Notes under the pieces: generated by a model
Databases searched by the model: none
What the model saw: only the letters and a program-made list of their open reading frames with translations
Told to the model about the DNA's origin: nothing
Origin: Chrysopilus asiliformis
Taxonomy: Eukaryota > Arthropoda > Insecta > Diptera > Rhagionidae
Assembly: GCA_964034945.1 (NCBI GenBank)
Contig: OZ035962.1
Span: 27,029,530 to 27,093,529, forward strand
Direction: 5' to 3'
DNA length: 64,000 nt
Shown: positions 20,655-32,899 of the stretch, piece by piece
Numbering within the stretch: position 1 is the first letter of the stretch
How the letters are laid out: every line of letters begins with the position of its first letter
Translations under genes and position numbers: made by a program

Positions 20655-21212
20655 CAAAACGCTAAAATCCCACATCCGGTGCTTCAAAAATGTGTCACTA
20701 TTTCTTTAGAAATCTCTGTGAAATATTTTAAATTTTGTCAACGTAACACCATAGAAAAGTCATTTCGTCTGTCACCAAACTCTGCACTTGACATCAATTT
20801 AGCGGTTCGAAAAACTCAACATTTCTAAAACAGCTTCAACAATGGTCCATCACATACTTTTCCAGAATCAATTGAGTCCTGCGAATGGAATGGCTCTAAC
20901 ATAAAATTTCGATTTATTTGTGTGACAACGAATTTGAAGGACTAGGAATATTTGTGGGAATCCTGATTATAGCAGAGATTTCGGATAAAATTCCAACACT
21001 CAAATGTCCTCTTGGGAATCGCTTTTTCCACAAAAAAAAATCATTTTCCGGAATTCCGTTTATGTTACTGCACTGCGGAGCTTTTTTTTGTCCACCGTCG
21101 AAAGCAGCATCGACGGTATATTTAGAAAGGACTCGAGGAAAATCTACACATATGCATGCATAGTCTGAATAATACCAGCTGGTTTCTATGGTTTGGATGG
21201 GATTATCACCGT
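20655..21212. other. AT-rich non-coding DNA
   Basis: No gene. A short palindromic pair, ACCGTCGA...TCGACGGT, is at about 21102-21118. Confidence 0.4.
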
Positions 21213-21362
21213 TTTTACCTTCTTATACGAAGTAAAATAAGGTATTGTATTCATAAAATATTTCCACCTCTTGATTTTGCCTAAAAGATAATTTCCCTAC
21301 GTAAGAACGTAGATTTTGTATCAGAAAGTCATGTGCTGTTCGCATCGGATATTCTTGTTTGG
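21213..21362 (+). repeat. Unclassified repeat family R1, copy 2 (internally deleted)
   Basis: It begins TTTTTACCTTCTTATACGAA, then AAGGTATTGTATTCAT. It keeps the 3' block GTAGATTTTGTATCAGAAAG followed by TCATGTGCTGTTCGCATC, which also closes copy 3 at about 33252-33310. The centre is missing compared with copy 3. Confidence 0.6.
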
Positions 21363-22379
21363 TACTTATTTTTGGAGCATGTCAAATAGATGGTCACAAA
21401 GCGTATACACGGAAGTTTTCTACTATTTTGGAAAATATTTGGCAGCAATAGTGACTGAATTTGAATGCTTTAATTTTGTTTAGGGGTGACTTTTCCTTAT
21501 CGTTTTCCAGCAAAATCGCTTCACTTCGCATATGCCAGCACAATTCACAATAAATATTTTGATTTTCGTGAGTTAAAATGTCGTCCGTGTTTATCATGAC
21601 AATAAGGAAACTTTTCTTGTTAATTTTCATGTGACTTTCTTTCTTTCCTACTAGTATTTCGGTTGGAAAAGTTTTCATTTGTCTTGTGTTGTCATGATTT
21701 TCTGTCAGTTAAGGCCAAAGAACGTACGTACACTTCATGTACCACAACTATAACTCATTCGGTCCTATTGCGGTTTGTTTAATGTCTAGATTTTTGCTGG
21801 TAGGAAGACATAAGCCTCGTGTTTCTTGAGCTGCGAATTTTCTCCGACAAGGAAAATGTTGAAAAGTCGGTAAGTTTGGTACCGTAAAATTCATTCGCGC
21901 ACCAAACACGCTATGTGGTAAAAATTCGTGGATTTTGGCAAAAAGGATCTGAGATTTACACAAGATAGCCAAAATTTTCCCATTGAAATCACACACACGG
22001 TTAAGTTCACATAATCCAGTGTCGTACACATTAATTTTGATTTCTTTTTTTTTTGAATTTCTCTACCTTACCTTACACATTTCCACATGTTTACGTTTTG
22101 GCTGCTGATGTTTGGGCCATTAGCAGCAACTAGGAGGCGCATACGCCCGCAATGTGGATGAGCCCCCGAGAGGATAGGAGGCTTTCGGAAAGAGAAGACT
22201 CTACTCTGGCAAACTGAACTTGCATGCGTGTGTCCAAATGAAGTAAGAAAAAAATTCGCTTGCGGCTCATTTTATGGAAGATGACTGGTATACATTTGTT
22301 TGTAGAAAATAAGTGGATTCACTATTACCATTAAATTGCTATCACTAGAACAAAATAGTTTTCCCGGACAATGAGATTT
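21363..22379. other. Non-coding DNA with two minus-strand ORFs of uncertain status
   Basis: Two ORFs in tandem on the minus strand (21394-21678, 94 codons from ATG; 21748-22029, 93 codons from GTG) have mixed composition but match nothing I know. The region 22080-22200 is locally GC-richer (GGCGCATACGCCCGCAATGT). No splice or poly(A) pattern ties these together. Confidence 0.3.
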
Positions 22380-22415
22380 TCGCGGGAGGGCCTCCGATTC
22401 CTAGTTACGCCACTG
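22380..22415 (-). mobile_element. hAT-like terminal fragment
   Basis: Read on the minus strand: CAGTGGCGTAACTAGG, then AATCGGAGGCCCTCCCG. The same terminus occurs on the plus strand at 63761. Starts of the form CAGTGGCG are common at hAT ends. No partner end or duplication was found, so the class is tentative. Confidence 0.45.
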
Positions 22416-24779
22416 TCCATCAGCCGACCCATACACCATCAAAGTACAGTGCAGTCATCCATCTTAATCACATTTGACGCATAGCATGCCTGAAAGGGTC
22501 CCGGCTGATGTGAATTCATTCGGATTTTTTCCAACAAGGGCGAAATTTTTGATCCAGATTAGGGGTAATAACCACCCAAAAATGCTTCAGGTAAGGGTGG
22601 TCTGTAGTTAGTTATCCAAGTGTCAAAAAGGAGGACGCTCTCGACTGTGTTTATGCTTTTTGTATACATTGGAAATTCAGATGAACGATGGACAAAGGAC
22701 GAAGGACTTGGTCGGGATTCAAAGCCTACTAGAAAATGGCTGGGAGGATTGTCCAGAAGAAGGGATCATTTCTCATATTTTCTGGACAGGTTTTTCTGTA
22801 CTTGTTTCTGGAGCTGTGAAGCCTATCGGGATGATGATAGATATGAGATTTTTGCTTTGCAATCATTTTGTTTTATGGCGAGATTCACTTGGTTATATAT
22901 TAATTATTTTTTCACCTCCTAATTCTTATCGTTTTTGTGCCTTTTTCCCTTTTTTTGCAACACATCAAAAATTCAATGGCTGTTGGATCGTGTTTAGAGA
23001 TGTGATGCGATGATTAATGGATTTTTTTTACTCTGTGTTCTAATCATTTTTCTTGTAGGACATGAAATTTTTAAAAAATCATAACAGTGTTTTTATGCAT
23101 GCTCGAAATCAAAATGGACATTTGTAACCATTTTTTTTACTACGAGTAGAACGCAATTTTTTTTAGATTAACTGTGGAGAGCTGTTAAGGGCTGTCTGGA
23201 ATTAATTTTTTAGAATGGTTTTTATTTAAATTAGTGTATAACCTTGTTGAAAAAGGTTTGATCTTGTTTTTATTTTAGTAATCTGACAAGACTAGTAATT
23301 TGACAAGTCAGTTTTTTGACATCTTGGCCAAAACTGCACGGAAAAGCTATGTCTGCAATAGCAGGTCCTGAAAAAATTGCAATTTATGTCTTATTGGGGC
23401 CCACAATTTAACAAACCTTGTCAAAAATTTTCAGTGATTTTTTTATAAAAGTCATTTATGAATCTTCAAATAACAAATCTCATTTTTGGTAAAAGAACTC
23501 TTCAAAAATCGAAAACTTGATATTTTAACATTTTTTCAGCTTGAAAAAAATTAATACGCAGCAAAAATCATTATAATTATTGTCTTGCTTCACCAAAAAT
23601 CAAATAAGAAATATCCAACAAAAAACTTGTTACTTTTTTTTCTTGAAAAGTTCTATATCATCTTACGTAATCGAATCTAATGTAACAAAAAACTAGTCTA
23701 AACTATTTGCACAGTTGGAAACGATTGAACAAAATTTGGGGTGACTAAAAACAAACAAAAATAGAATATCAACAAAAACGATAAAAGCGAAAAAAAAATC
23801 ATAATCGCACATTTCACTGAATGGGCGTTTTTTATTCAAATTGATATAATTAGAGATTTTATAGAACTATTAAGTGTTCTTAGGAAAAAAGCCATTTGTT
23901 CTTGGCATTCAAATAGCTTATTATCAAACGGGTATTTTTTAATTATTTCATATCTATTAATTTTTTGAAATTTTCAAGAGCAAAATAGAGTTTTTATCAC
24001 ATGTTAAAGTCAAGGTTGTAGTCACACCCATTTTTTCGAATTTTTCTACGTTTTTCCCACTCGATTTTTTTTAAACAAGTTTTGTAAGTGAATGTTTTAA
24101 TTTTGACAAAAACATGTCTTCATTTTAGCAATTTTCATAGTTGAGTTCTGCTATTCTGTTTAGAATTTATGCTAATTAGCATAAAAATTTATTTTTCTTT
24201 GCATTAATCTGTGATGAAAATTTCCAACGAAAGTGAAATAAAATCGTGAAGTCAAAGTCCATAATAATGTACCGTCTTGCTAGATATGTCGCAGTAAAAC
24301 TTGATAAAACTAAAAGGGTAAAAGTTAAGTAAAAAGCTCTCTCTACTCAATAGAACAAAATGAACGATAAAATTAAATTATCTTAACAAAATTCTGTGGT
24401 TTTTATGTTCTGGTTTTTCCATTCGTACCGGTTAAGTGAATGTCGTTAGACTAGCTATTAGTTCTTTTAAGTGCAAAGTTTTCCATTTAAATTTATACAA
24501 ATTACTGTTAAAAGGGATGAAAATATTTCATTTACCTCTGGATTAATTAAATTGTGTCACAAGAAGATTTGATATGAAGGTGAAAGTGGAGATCATAAAA
24601 GTATATTTCATCTCTTAATTTCATAGTTTATGGTTTATTTGAAATGACTTTGCGGTGATTTTAGCTGTGTTTTTAACCTCTCAATTTTCCTTAACTTAAG
24701 ACTCCTTAACGTAAAGAACGATGGAGAATGAAAGCATTAATCAATATTGAACTGGCAACACTCAGTTTATCGTATCGAA
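22416..24779. other. AT-rich non-coding DNA
   Basis: No supported gene. A CAG/GTAAGG donor-like site is at about 22588-22595, and overlapping ORFs of 100 and 117 codons are at 22620-23013. They do not resemble any protein family I know. Confidence 0.4.
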
Positions 24780-25030
24780 AAATTTATAAAGACGAAATGT
24801 GTTTCGAATGTGATTTTACATAATTGCTCCATACATAAAAATCCAATCGAGGGTTAACAAATTTTTCGAAAGGAAAATCGTTTTCGAGAAAACTGCAAAA
24901 ACCTTTTCCATTTGCATATGTGAGAGGTGGAAAAGAGCGGTTGAATTTTTTCCTCACTTTCGGACGGGGTTTAACTTTTGATAAAAGCCTTTTCTGGGAC
25001 AATTTTTCAACTTTCTACTTTAACTATACC
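24780..25030. repeat. Diverged dispersed repeat (CCATACATmAAAATCCAATCG type)
   Basis: It contains CCATACATAAAAATCCAATC and TCGTTTTCGAGAAAACTGC. Similar phrases occur at about 31112-31137 (inverted) and 41960-42030. The limits and class are unknown. Confidence 0.35.
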
Positions 25031-25687
25031 TCGAATTTTGAAATGTTTTGGTATAAAAAATTTCAACTTAATTTCCAATTTTTCATCATATGATGTTTAC
25101 GTATGTAAGAAAGGTATACCCTCATCGCTGGGTAAATAAAGCTGTTTTTTTTGTTGATTGACCGCATCACAAAAATTTTCTTTGGTGCGTTCAAATGATT
25201 TTGCCTAGTTCACTAACCTGTTCGGCTTCGATTTAGCTGTTAATCGTGGCCAGTAAAAAACTAAACGCACAAAAATCAATAATTTATTATTACACGTTGT
25301 CGATATTAGTGATAACTAAATGGACATTTTTGTATATAGCGCCCTTAAATGCTTTATGATTATCCACATATCCCAAAAATAGCCTCCATTATCAGCTGAT
25401 AGGACGATTAAAATCTATCTTTACCCGGTTAAGAGACTGTCAGCAACACAAAATCAAAACCACATACTCAGAGATGTCCGGGATTTTAATCAGGATCCAT
25501 TATATATTTAAATTAACCGAAAATGCTTCTTTTAACGAAATTCTATGTAAAATTATAGAAAATCATCAATGGCAAAATATCACCCTTCGTCAAACAAGCT
25601 TTGGGGATATTTTGCGAGCTTTTAAAATTTTCCTCGATCAAAAACCGACATGTTAAATAGATTTCACCAGAGTGAATAACAGAGGAA

Positions 25688-25742
25688 AACCAAGGACTCT
25701 ATCACATCTGTGTAATTGACAGATGTGGTAGAGTCCATGGTT
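25688..25742. repeat. Near-perfect 24-bp-stem hairpin
   Basis: The arms ACCAAGGACTCTATCACATC/TGT and ACAGATGTGGTAGAGTCCAT/GGT pair over about 24 bp with two mismatches, around a 7-base loop (GTAATTG). A small precursor hairpin RNA is possible, but the short loop also fits a minimal palindromic transposon remnant. Confidence 0.75.
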
Positions 25743-28700
25743 CTAAAAGTGTGTATCCGTATATGACGTTTATCAAACATTTTCGCTATATAAACGAATA
25801 GAGTTTTCATTACCACAACAATTCCCAGTCCTGACATCCTAAATAGGTCCAATTGTTTGGCCGATATATCAGAGGTTTGTTCCATGTTATTATTGACAGC
25901 GACAGATAAGTACTTCAAGCAGACCACTGGCATCAACCATCTCACACCCATTCTACTCGCACAATTTGGCCCAATTCGGCTGAAATTGTTTGTTGAGGGC
26001 GAGTCCTATGGTGGTGGCAAACATTTACATAGGATGCGTGCTTTTTCGGTGTTTTCCCGTATATGTCAATATCCCATATTCATATGTGAGTATATGAGGT
26101 TATTGTTTTTTTTTGTGGACAATACATACACGCTTGCCTTTAGTTTGGCTATTGTCAACAAAAACTGTACGTCACTCAATTGTCATTTGGTACTTCGATT
26201 TATTTCGGTATTCAAACTCTACGTCCGTCTCTCCACAATGTTTTCTATTTTCCAGCCAAACTGTATATTTTTTTCTGTTTAATTTCACGGCATCGTGTTA
26301 ATTGGAAAATCAATAAAATTTGGTAATAAAAGTTTGATCAATTAAATTATTGAACGTTCAGTTTAATTGAAAAACGTTTTATTCTTATTATTATATGTAT
26401 GTTTGTTATTTTCTTAAGGTTTGACAAATATTATTGGAGTTGTGAGAAAAATTCATGGTGGAAATTTGAGATCTCGAATTTTTTGATAGCTAAAAAACCG
26501 ATTTAGTTGCTTTCGGCATAAATTATTACCTACTTTCGGGCGTTCTCTCAAGTGGTTTTGCTTATTTTTAGGTGTTTCAGTGTTTATTTTGAACACCAAG
26601 GAGTATTTTAATGAATTATCTTTTTTTAAACAAATAATTTTTGAAGAGTTTTGTGTTTTTGCTTAAAAATTTTAATTAATTACCGAAAATTTCAAAACGT
26701 TTGTTTCTCCCTAAAAAGTGGCAGATCTTCCATTGTTGCTTAGGATTTTCACGTTGTATTCATTGTAAAAAGAGTATGTTTCTTATTAGATTTTCCTTGT
26801 TTTACTTTAACTCTTTTCACCCGGCTGGTGTACCATGAAAAATTAACTTCCCTCAAAGTTAGAAAATCACATTTTATTCGGTACTATATTATACCACTTT
26901 GTTTCTGTTTGCCTTCTCTAGTAAACTGTAATGGTACGTATTGAAGTTTATTTATTACTGTACCGCCACCCCCCTTGCTCAATACCTTTTGGTGCAATGT
27001 TGTAAAACCACCCCCTTGGGTCAAAAATTTTTTTACAACAGAAATTTTCCATCCGGTGCAGGTAACACATTTCAGATATAAAATATATCTTAGCTCTGCT
27101 ATTCGAAAACCGGCTCGAAAGGGTTAAACTTTCTTTGTATTTCTGACGCAAAATTAATTTTTGTTATAACTTTTTTTTATAATCAAAATCATTTATATTT
27201 CAGAAAAAAAAATTCATTAACCTATGTTTCACGTTCATCCATATTTGATTCGTATTGAATACGTGGGGTTTATTAAATTCCAGTAGTATACCTGTGTTGT
27301 TTTGCTTTACGTACGTGTCAAATATCCTAAATCACATCATTGTTCATAATGGAAACATGTTCTGGATCTCTTTATTATGTCGATACATACATAACGCCAA
27401 AAATACATAACCCTAATAAATGATGATTATTTGCGTAAAACTCCAAATGGGAATCAGAGTTATTCGAATAACTAAACCCATAACTGTCAGTTATCGTAGT
27501 TGAACATCCCAGATTTTCCAAAAAAACTTACTTTACTTTTCTATTTGTACAGGCACACAGGGTTATAATGTCTAATGTTGGTAACGTATCATCTGTATAG
27601 AAGTCCCAGAAGGTATATGATATTCCTTTATGAAATATAAACGAATGATAGCTACTAGATTTGATGCCATTACATATGTCAGTGTCAAAATCAGAATCAC
27701 AATGCAGTAAATCAAGACTATATAGGGTTGATTTTTTTTATTTAAAGAAGGCAATGCTGGTATAGAGGGTTAGTGGTTCAGATTTTATTCTGCTCCTTTA
27801 TTAGATAAGTGTGGGGTTAATGGTGGTGAACTTCATCATATTTTCGGATAGGAAATGAAAAGATTACTAAATGAGCTTAAATTTCACATAATTATTCCCG
27901 TGGCGGAATTTAATAATAAAAAATTCAGTAACATTCTATTTCTTTGTGAATATGAAGAGGATTTTATGCTGAGCCGGAGATGGCGGACAGAATCCTCGAC
28001 GTTATTTATGTGAAGCCACTCACAAGAACTGCGGGCTATGAATATGAGGCTTAAAGGATTTCATTCATTTTTTTCGGAATTCGAAATGAAATATTACTCA
28101 TGAAATGGTAGGAAGAATTACATTTTTCTTATACTTTTGTTACAATCTACATAAGTACATACGTATTTTGTAATATTAAAATTCCTTTGCCAGAAAATTC
28201 ATCTCAATGGAATGGATTTCAGAAGGGCTTAAGTAAATTTTAGATGATTTAAAAAAAATCTTTTTTGAGATTAAAAACGAAAAAAACTTGCATTACAAAT
28301 GATTTTTTAATAATAAAGCATAAATTTGTTTGATTTGAAAAGAATTTTACATTAGAATGAACCACAAAGCCTTTTAATCGTCATTGAATTGGATAATTAA
28401 ATTGGAAATCGTGCTTCATTTTAGCTGTTGAAATAAAATTCAATATGTCTGCGAAGCTTTCGCAACCACCATATTTGCTGGATTTAGCTTCATGAAGCTT
28501 TTAAGTGCTTTAGAAAAAAAACCCGTGATGGGTTAATACATTTTTAAGCGATTATAACAGAAAAAATCGGTATTACTTCATTGTTCACTGATTTTTCAAA
28601 CTTTGTGTTCTGAAGAAAAAAAAGAAAAAAAAATTTAAGCCACTGGTCAAATAATGAAACTTTAATTTAAAAAAATTGCCACGCTCCATGTACTGCAACT

Positions 28701-29691
28701 ACTCATAAATTACAAATGTTACCTTCATTACCACGTTACGCGTTCATAAATATTAAATTGCAGCAAATTAGTAATTTGTTTAGTCTACCAAAGTATACAA
28801 TTAAAGTGAAATTAAAGTTCATTAATTTTAATCAAATTCTTCTTATGGCATGACGAAAATATCTTAATAACATTAAGTGAAAATCAACACTTTCCAGATA
28901 CAGGAATCCAAACAATTCAATTTCACTTCGATCAGAATTTAAACACTAAATAATTTTCAATTCGAATTGCTGAAATCGTTCGGAGGAAGCAATAAATTGT
29001 GGTGTTTTTTTCATTACAACCACTGGTTTCTCAATATATATTGTTTTTTTTTTTGAAATTTTTCTTCAAGTTTAAATTTCGTGTTCTGCTCGCCATCAAT
29101 TCAAACGAGTAGTCAAGCAATCTAGTAGCACTTAACCCAATCGTGTCATAAGTGTTAATAAAATTGGTATTTTGTTTTTATATAAAGGAGAGTATGCCTC
29201 TATTGGTTATTCATTTGCTTACATAATTTTGGATTTGAAAATTGTGTACCGAACTTCATTAAGAAAAAGATCTTGTGGCGCTAGAACAGCTAAATGCGGT
29301 GATCATGACACCATACTTTCATGCATTCTTATTAGTTGGGCAGGGGGGATACTCATCCGGTGATCCCAAGTACTTCGTCATAACAGTTAAAATTAGCAAT
29401 TCATGTTTTCCTGTCGTTGATCGAAGCAAAAACTTTAGTCCAATTAGGTAGAAATCCCATTATATATGATCTAAGCATTTTTTGTACTTGTAATTTTTTC
29501 AATTGGTTAATTACTTATGACTGAATTGCTGAAAAATGTAGTGAATGGAATTGCGTAATCAAATAAAAGTGAATTATGCAAAAAACGGCAAAAAATAAAC
29601 TTGGTAGGTGTTGAGGTTTCTTTTAGTAACATTTTTTTTGTCGTAAAAAAATCTTTGTCCCGCAAGAAAAACAAATGATTTAGGGCTGTCC
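25743..29691. other. Long AT-rich non-coding stretch
   Basis: No gene is supported. The 141-codon frame at 25857-26282 starts only at TTG and is Phe/Leu-rich without recognisable motifs. A short direct repeat TGATCGAAGC(C)AAAACT begins at about 29417 and again at about 29752. Confidence 0.45.
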
Positions 29692-29740
29692 ATGAAATAC
29701 ATCAAATAATTTTAGGCTAATAATTTTAGGCGTGTGGAGT
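29692..29740 (+). mobile_element. GTCAC-type MITE, left-end fragment
   Basis: AGGGCTGTCCATGAAATACA, then TCAAATAATTTTAGG, matches the left terminus of the family. A duplicated TAATTTTAGGC follows. No right end was found. Confidence 0.4.
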
Positions 29741-31020
29741 TTAATGCTGCCTGATCGAAGCCAAAACTGTAGTCCAAATTTTAAAAGATGCCGAAATTTT
29801 GAAGACATTTTTTAGCGGACTAATCCCCAACCTTTCTGCTTTTGATGGGTTGCAACGAAAAAACCTTACAAATGTTGCAATTCATTAATAGTGAAAACTG
29901 GTCGTGCGCCGCAAGGATGAAAATTTGATAGGGAGACAGATCTTCCGGGCTCCCAAAATCTCCTCGAAATTCCTTCTACGGTTGAAAAAAAGTCTGACTT
30001 TAAAAAAAATCTAACTCGAAATTCTTTGACATATTGCGATGAAATTTCGACTCAAAACTTCTAGGGGCGGAGGCCAAGGAGGAACAGCTAAAATTTTCAA
30101 AAGTTTTATGTTGTTTTTGCAAAATAAGGAGACATTTAAACTAAATTTCTGCTAATCATTCAGAAGCCACAAGCATATATGACTATCACTAGACAAATAA
30201 AAAAATCTCACTCTTATTATTGTCAGTTTTAAAAACCCTCAACTGAAGTTTACACCCAATTATTTGATTAAATTATAGTTTTACCTCCTACACAATAAAC
30301 TCCGAAGAAAGTAAATTTTCTACACTAAAAGATTATCCTGTATTAATTATTACGTCTTGGATTCATTACAAAGACAAATAGTTTTCTTTGTTAGTTTTGA
30401 TATTCCGACATTTTCTAATTTATACAAATTTAGGGGCATCCTTATTCTAGAAAGGATATCCAATTAAATTGCATTCGACCTCATCTTTTGCCCTTCATAT
30501 TGTGCTGTTCGTAAATTACAAAATAAGACAAAGTATTCAATTTATTCAACTGGTTAAGGACTCCATACTAAATCATTTTGAATCCCTTATTGAGGTTTCT
30601 CTTCATCCTTATAATAAAACATTAACTTTAGCCGCCTCCAGTGTTTTCTTGCCGCCCTCAGTATCTTGGCAAATAATTTCTCTAAATTTTGCTGTGTTGG
30701 AGCAATATGAAATCAAACTTTTTAATTGGATGGAAACTGGAAAGAGATTACACTTCCAGTGGTAAGGACTGGAACTCAATTCAATATGAATTTTGGTGAA
30801 GTAAATTTCGATTTAATTATTCAAAGGTAGAAATGTTTTGGCTTTGTTGTTATTGAAAACGTAACATAAATGTTTAATGATTAAACCATCTAGAACTACG
30901 GATAGATGAAATAAGGTTTAAATTTTATGATTGAACTTTTAATTGAATACATTTGCATTGATTAATTAGAATCAAAAACATAACAAAAGCTATAATTGCC
31001 AATCTGGCAATCATTGGAGA
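29741..31020. other. AT-rich non-coding DNA with short dispersed motifs
   Basis: It carries the block AAAACCTTACAAATGTTGCA at 29861-29880 and a diverged GC-core motif (GTGCGCCGCAAGGATGAAAA) at about 29904-29923. The ORF at 30469-30765 is of chance character. Confidence 0.4.
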
Positions 31021-31474
31021 CCCGTATGGTGATATTCGTATCAAAATTCGAACAGTTGTACCAACATTCCACTTTGAAGTCAAACTTTCCAATAAGATTT
31101 TTTAAAATTTATTCCAATCGGATTTTGATGTATGGGAGTTTTATGTAGAATCATATCCTAAATAACTTTTGTTTTTGGACTTTTTTGATAAGATGCACCG
31201 TTTTCGAGATATTCACAAAAACCGTTTTCGTTCGTATGGGGGGTACCCCCCCTAATGGTCCATTTTTGCCCATTAACGAACTTAGCCTCGCATTTTACGA
31301 AAAACGATTTCAAGTCTCTAGCTCAATCCGTGCGCCCGCAATCCGCGCCACAGACAGACGGACAGACAGACAGACGGACAGACAGACGGACAGACAGACG
31401 GACAGACAGACGGACAGACAGACGGACAGACAGACGGACAGACAGACAGACAGACGGACAGACGGACGGACATG
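31021..31474 (+). repeat. Unclassified repeat module ending in a GACA/GACG tract
   Basis: The module includes CCAATCGGATTTTGATGTAT, TTTTCGAGATATTCAC, GGGGGGTACCCCCCC and TTCAAGTCTCTAGCTCAAT. It runs directly into 31350-31474, a tetranucleotide array of GACA with interspersed GACG. Such text followed by GACAGACA is a layout I associate with dispersed invertebrate repeats. No protein is encoded; the Thr-Asp-Arg-Gln frames across the array are a consequence of the tetranucleotide repeat. Confidence 0.55.
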
Positions 31475-31680
31475 CAGAAATTAATTATTTTTATCATTCT
31501 AAACACACTGGTGTAATTCATTTTTTTGTGTGATGACGGGATCTTGGCGTTACAAACGGTAAGGCAAAGTTAATGTACCCTTTGGTTTCACCATACGGGT
31601 ATAATTAGTCTTTGATAAGAGTTTAAGCTTTTTTTTTACCATATTAGTACTAAAGAGAACTTAATTTTTAAAATCTGTAA

Positions 31681-31810
31681 GGGGTGTCCAAGAAAATATA
31701 CATCATATATTTAGGGGCAGAGAGGAGGTTTTTGATAGTGCGGAAGGAAGAGGAAGGGGGCAATGGGTTCGAAAAGGCGAAAATTGGCGTGATGTATTTT
31801 ATGGACAGTC
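31681..31810. mobile_element. GTCAC-type MITE, copy D
   Basis: The left end is GGGGTGTCCAAGAAAATATA. The right end, reverse complemented, is GACTGTCCATAAAATACATC, then ACGCCAATTTTCGCC. The centre is purine-rich, with GGGTTCGAAAAGGCG as in the other copies. About 130 bp, both ends present. Confidence 0.6.
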
Positions 31811-31879
31811 TATATTTAATATTAAAAATAGTTTTTTTAAAAATAGTTTTTTAATTGAGTAGAAACCGTAAAAGCAAAC

Positions 31880-32310
31880 AATGTAGAAAAATTTTATTCT
31901 TTGCACTTTTTTCTCAAAAGCGTATAGTTTTTGAGAAATTTTCAAAAAAAAATGTTTTTTCAAAAAAAAATTGTTATAGTTAACGGTACTTTTCCAAAAG
32001 TCGACAGAAAACTATGATTTTGTTTGACTCATCCACAAAAACATTCAAGTTGCTAGCTCAATTTATTCTCTAGTTTTGTAAGGTACATACATCGGATAAA
32101 CCGACAGATTGACAAGCCGACAGATCGACAGACTGACAAGCCGACAGATCGACAGACTGACAAGCCGACAGATCGACAGACTGGTAAACCGATAGACAAA
32201 TAGATCGACAGACCTACAGACAGACAGAAAAACCAACAGACGAAAGACCGATAGACAGATAGACAGACAGGCAGACCGATAGACCGACCGACAGGCAAAT
32301 GCACGGACAT
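31880..32310 (+). repeat. Repeat module ending in a GACAAGCC/GACAGATC array
   Basis: The body has TTTTTGAGAAATTTTC and CATTCAAGTTGCTAGCTCAA, paralleling the phrase before the GACA tract at 31350. From about 32098 there are three or more copies of a 24-bp unit built from GACAAGCC, GACAGATC and GACAGACT, decaying into looser GATAGACAGACA units by 32300. It is probably a relative of the module at 31021, placed in the same orientation. Confidence 0.5.
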
Positions 32311-32540
32311 CCTCATAATTTTTCTTGAAAGCGATTTCGATTGATCAGAATGTTTCTATCTGCCCGCGCTCTCTAGACGGTCCAATACTGTCTTTCTTAG
32401 CAAAGCTAAATCAAATAAAAGTTTTTAAAAAGATCCCAAACTGGCAACTGAAACTGTATTCAGGGAGAGTGTGGAATATGAAAACTAGTTCCCACATATT
32501 TGCTAATCTTCTTTAAGGACAGGATCAGAACTTCAACTTA

Positions 32541-32640
32541 CAGCCTTATTCTGGCAACTGTGCGGTGACATGAGTGATAGCTTGGTCACAGGAGCCTCAA
32601 ATTCTATGGACTTAAATGCCACAACGCCAGAATAAGGCTG
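32541..32640. repeat. 100-bp miniature inverted-repeat element
   Basis: Perfect 15-bp inverted ends CAGCCTTATTCTGGC / GCCAGAATAAGGCTG enclose 70 bp. The inside has TCACAGGAGCCTCAAATTC, which is repeated at 63710-63728. No target duplication is obvious. Confidence 0.55.
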
Positions 32641-32899
32641 TTGGTCTAAATTCAATTAAAAATACTTACAAACTTAATTTGAGTTCTGATTTTTTTTCTC
32701 TTTTTTTTTATTAAATGTAATTTATAGATTTTTATATAGAACCTCATAATCCTTGACGTGCACCAGGGGTACCGTGACTGTAATTTAAAATTTATTAGCG
32801 TTAGAATTTTTTTCCTGAGAATTATAGAGTTTTTAGATAATCGTAAATTACCAACTCAATCTAGGTTTACGACTTGGTGGTGGTCTAGTAAAAGCCCAG

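Noticed and set aside
22620..23013. Two overlapping ORFs of 100 and 117 codons near a CAG/GTAAGG donor
   Set aside because: No family resemblance, two frames compete, and the donor is upstream of both frames rather than at an exon end.
25857..26282. 141-codon frame rich in Phe/Leu
   Set aside because: It has a TTG start, no recognisable family, and its composition fits AT-rich DNA. Hydrophobic stretches are expected from T-rich codons.
31350..31474. Regular spaced repeats that could suggest a CRISPR array
   Set aside because: It is a tetranucleotide microsatellite with no unique spacers, in a eukaryotic genome.
31185..31533. Overlapping ORFs of 92-99 codons rich in Thr-Asp-Arg-Gln (and a Cys-Pro-Ser-Val frame on the other strand)
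   Set aside because: They are translations of the GACA/GACG tetranucleotide array, which lacks stops in several frames.
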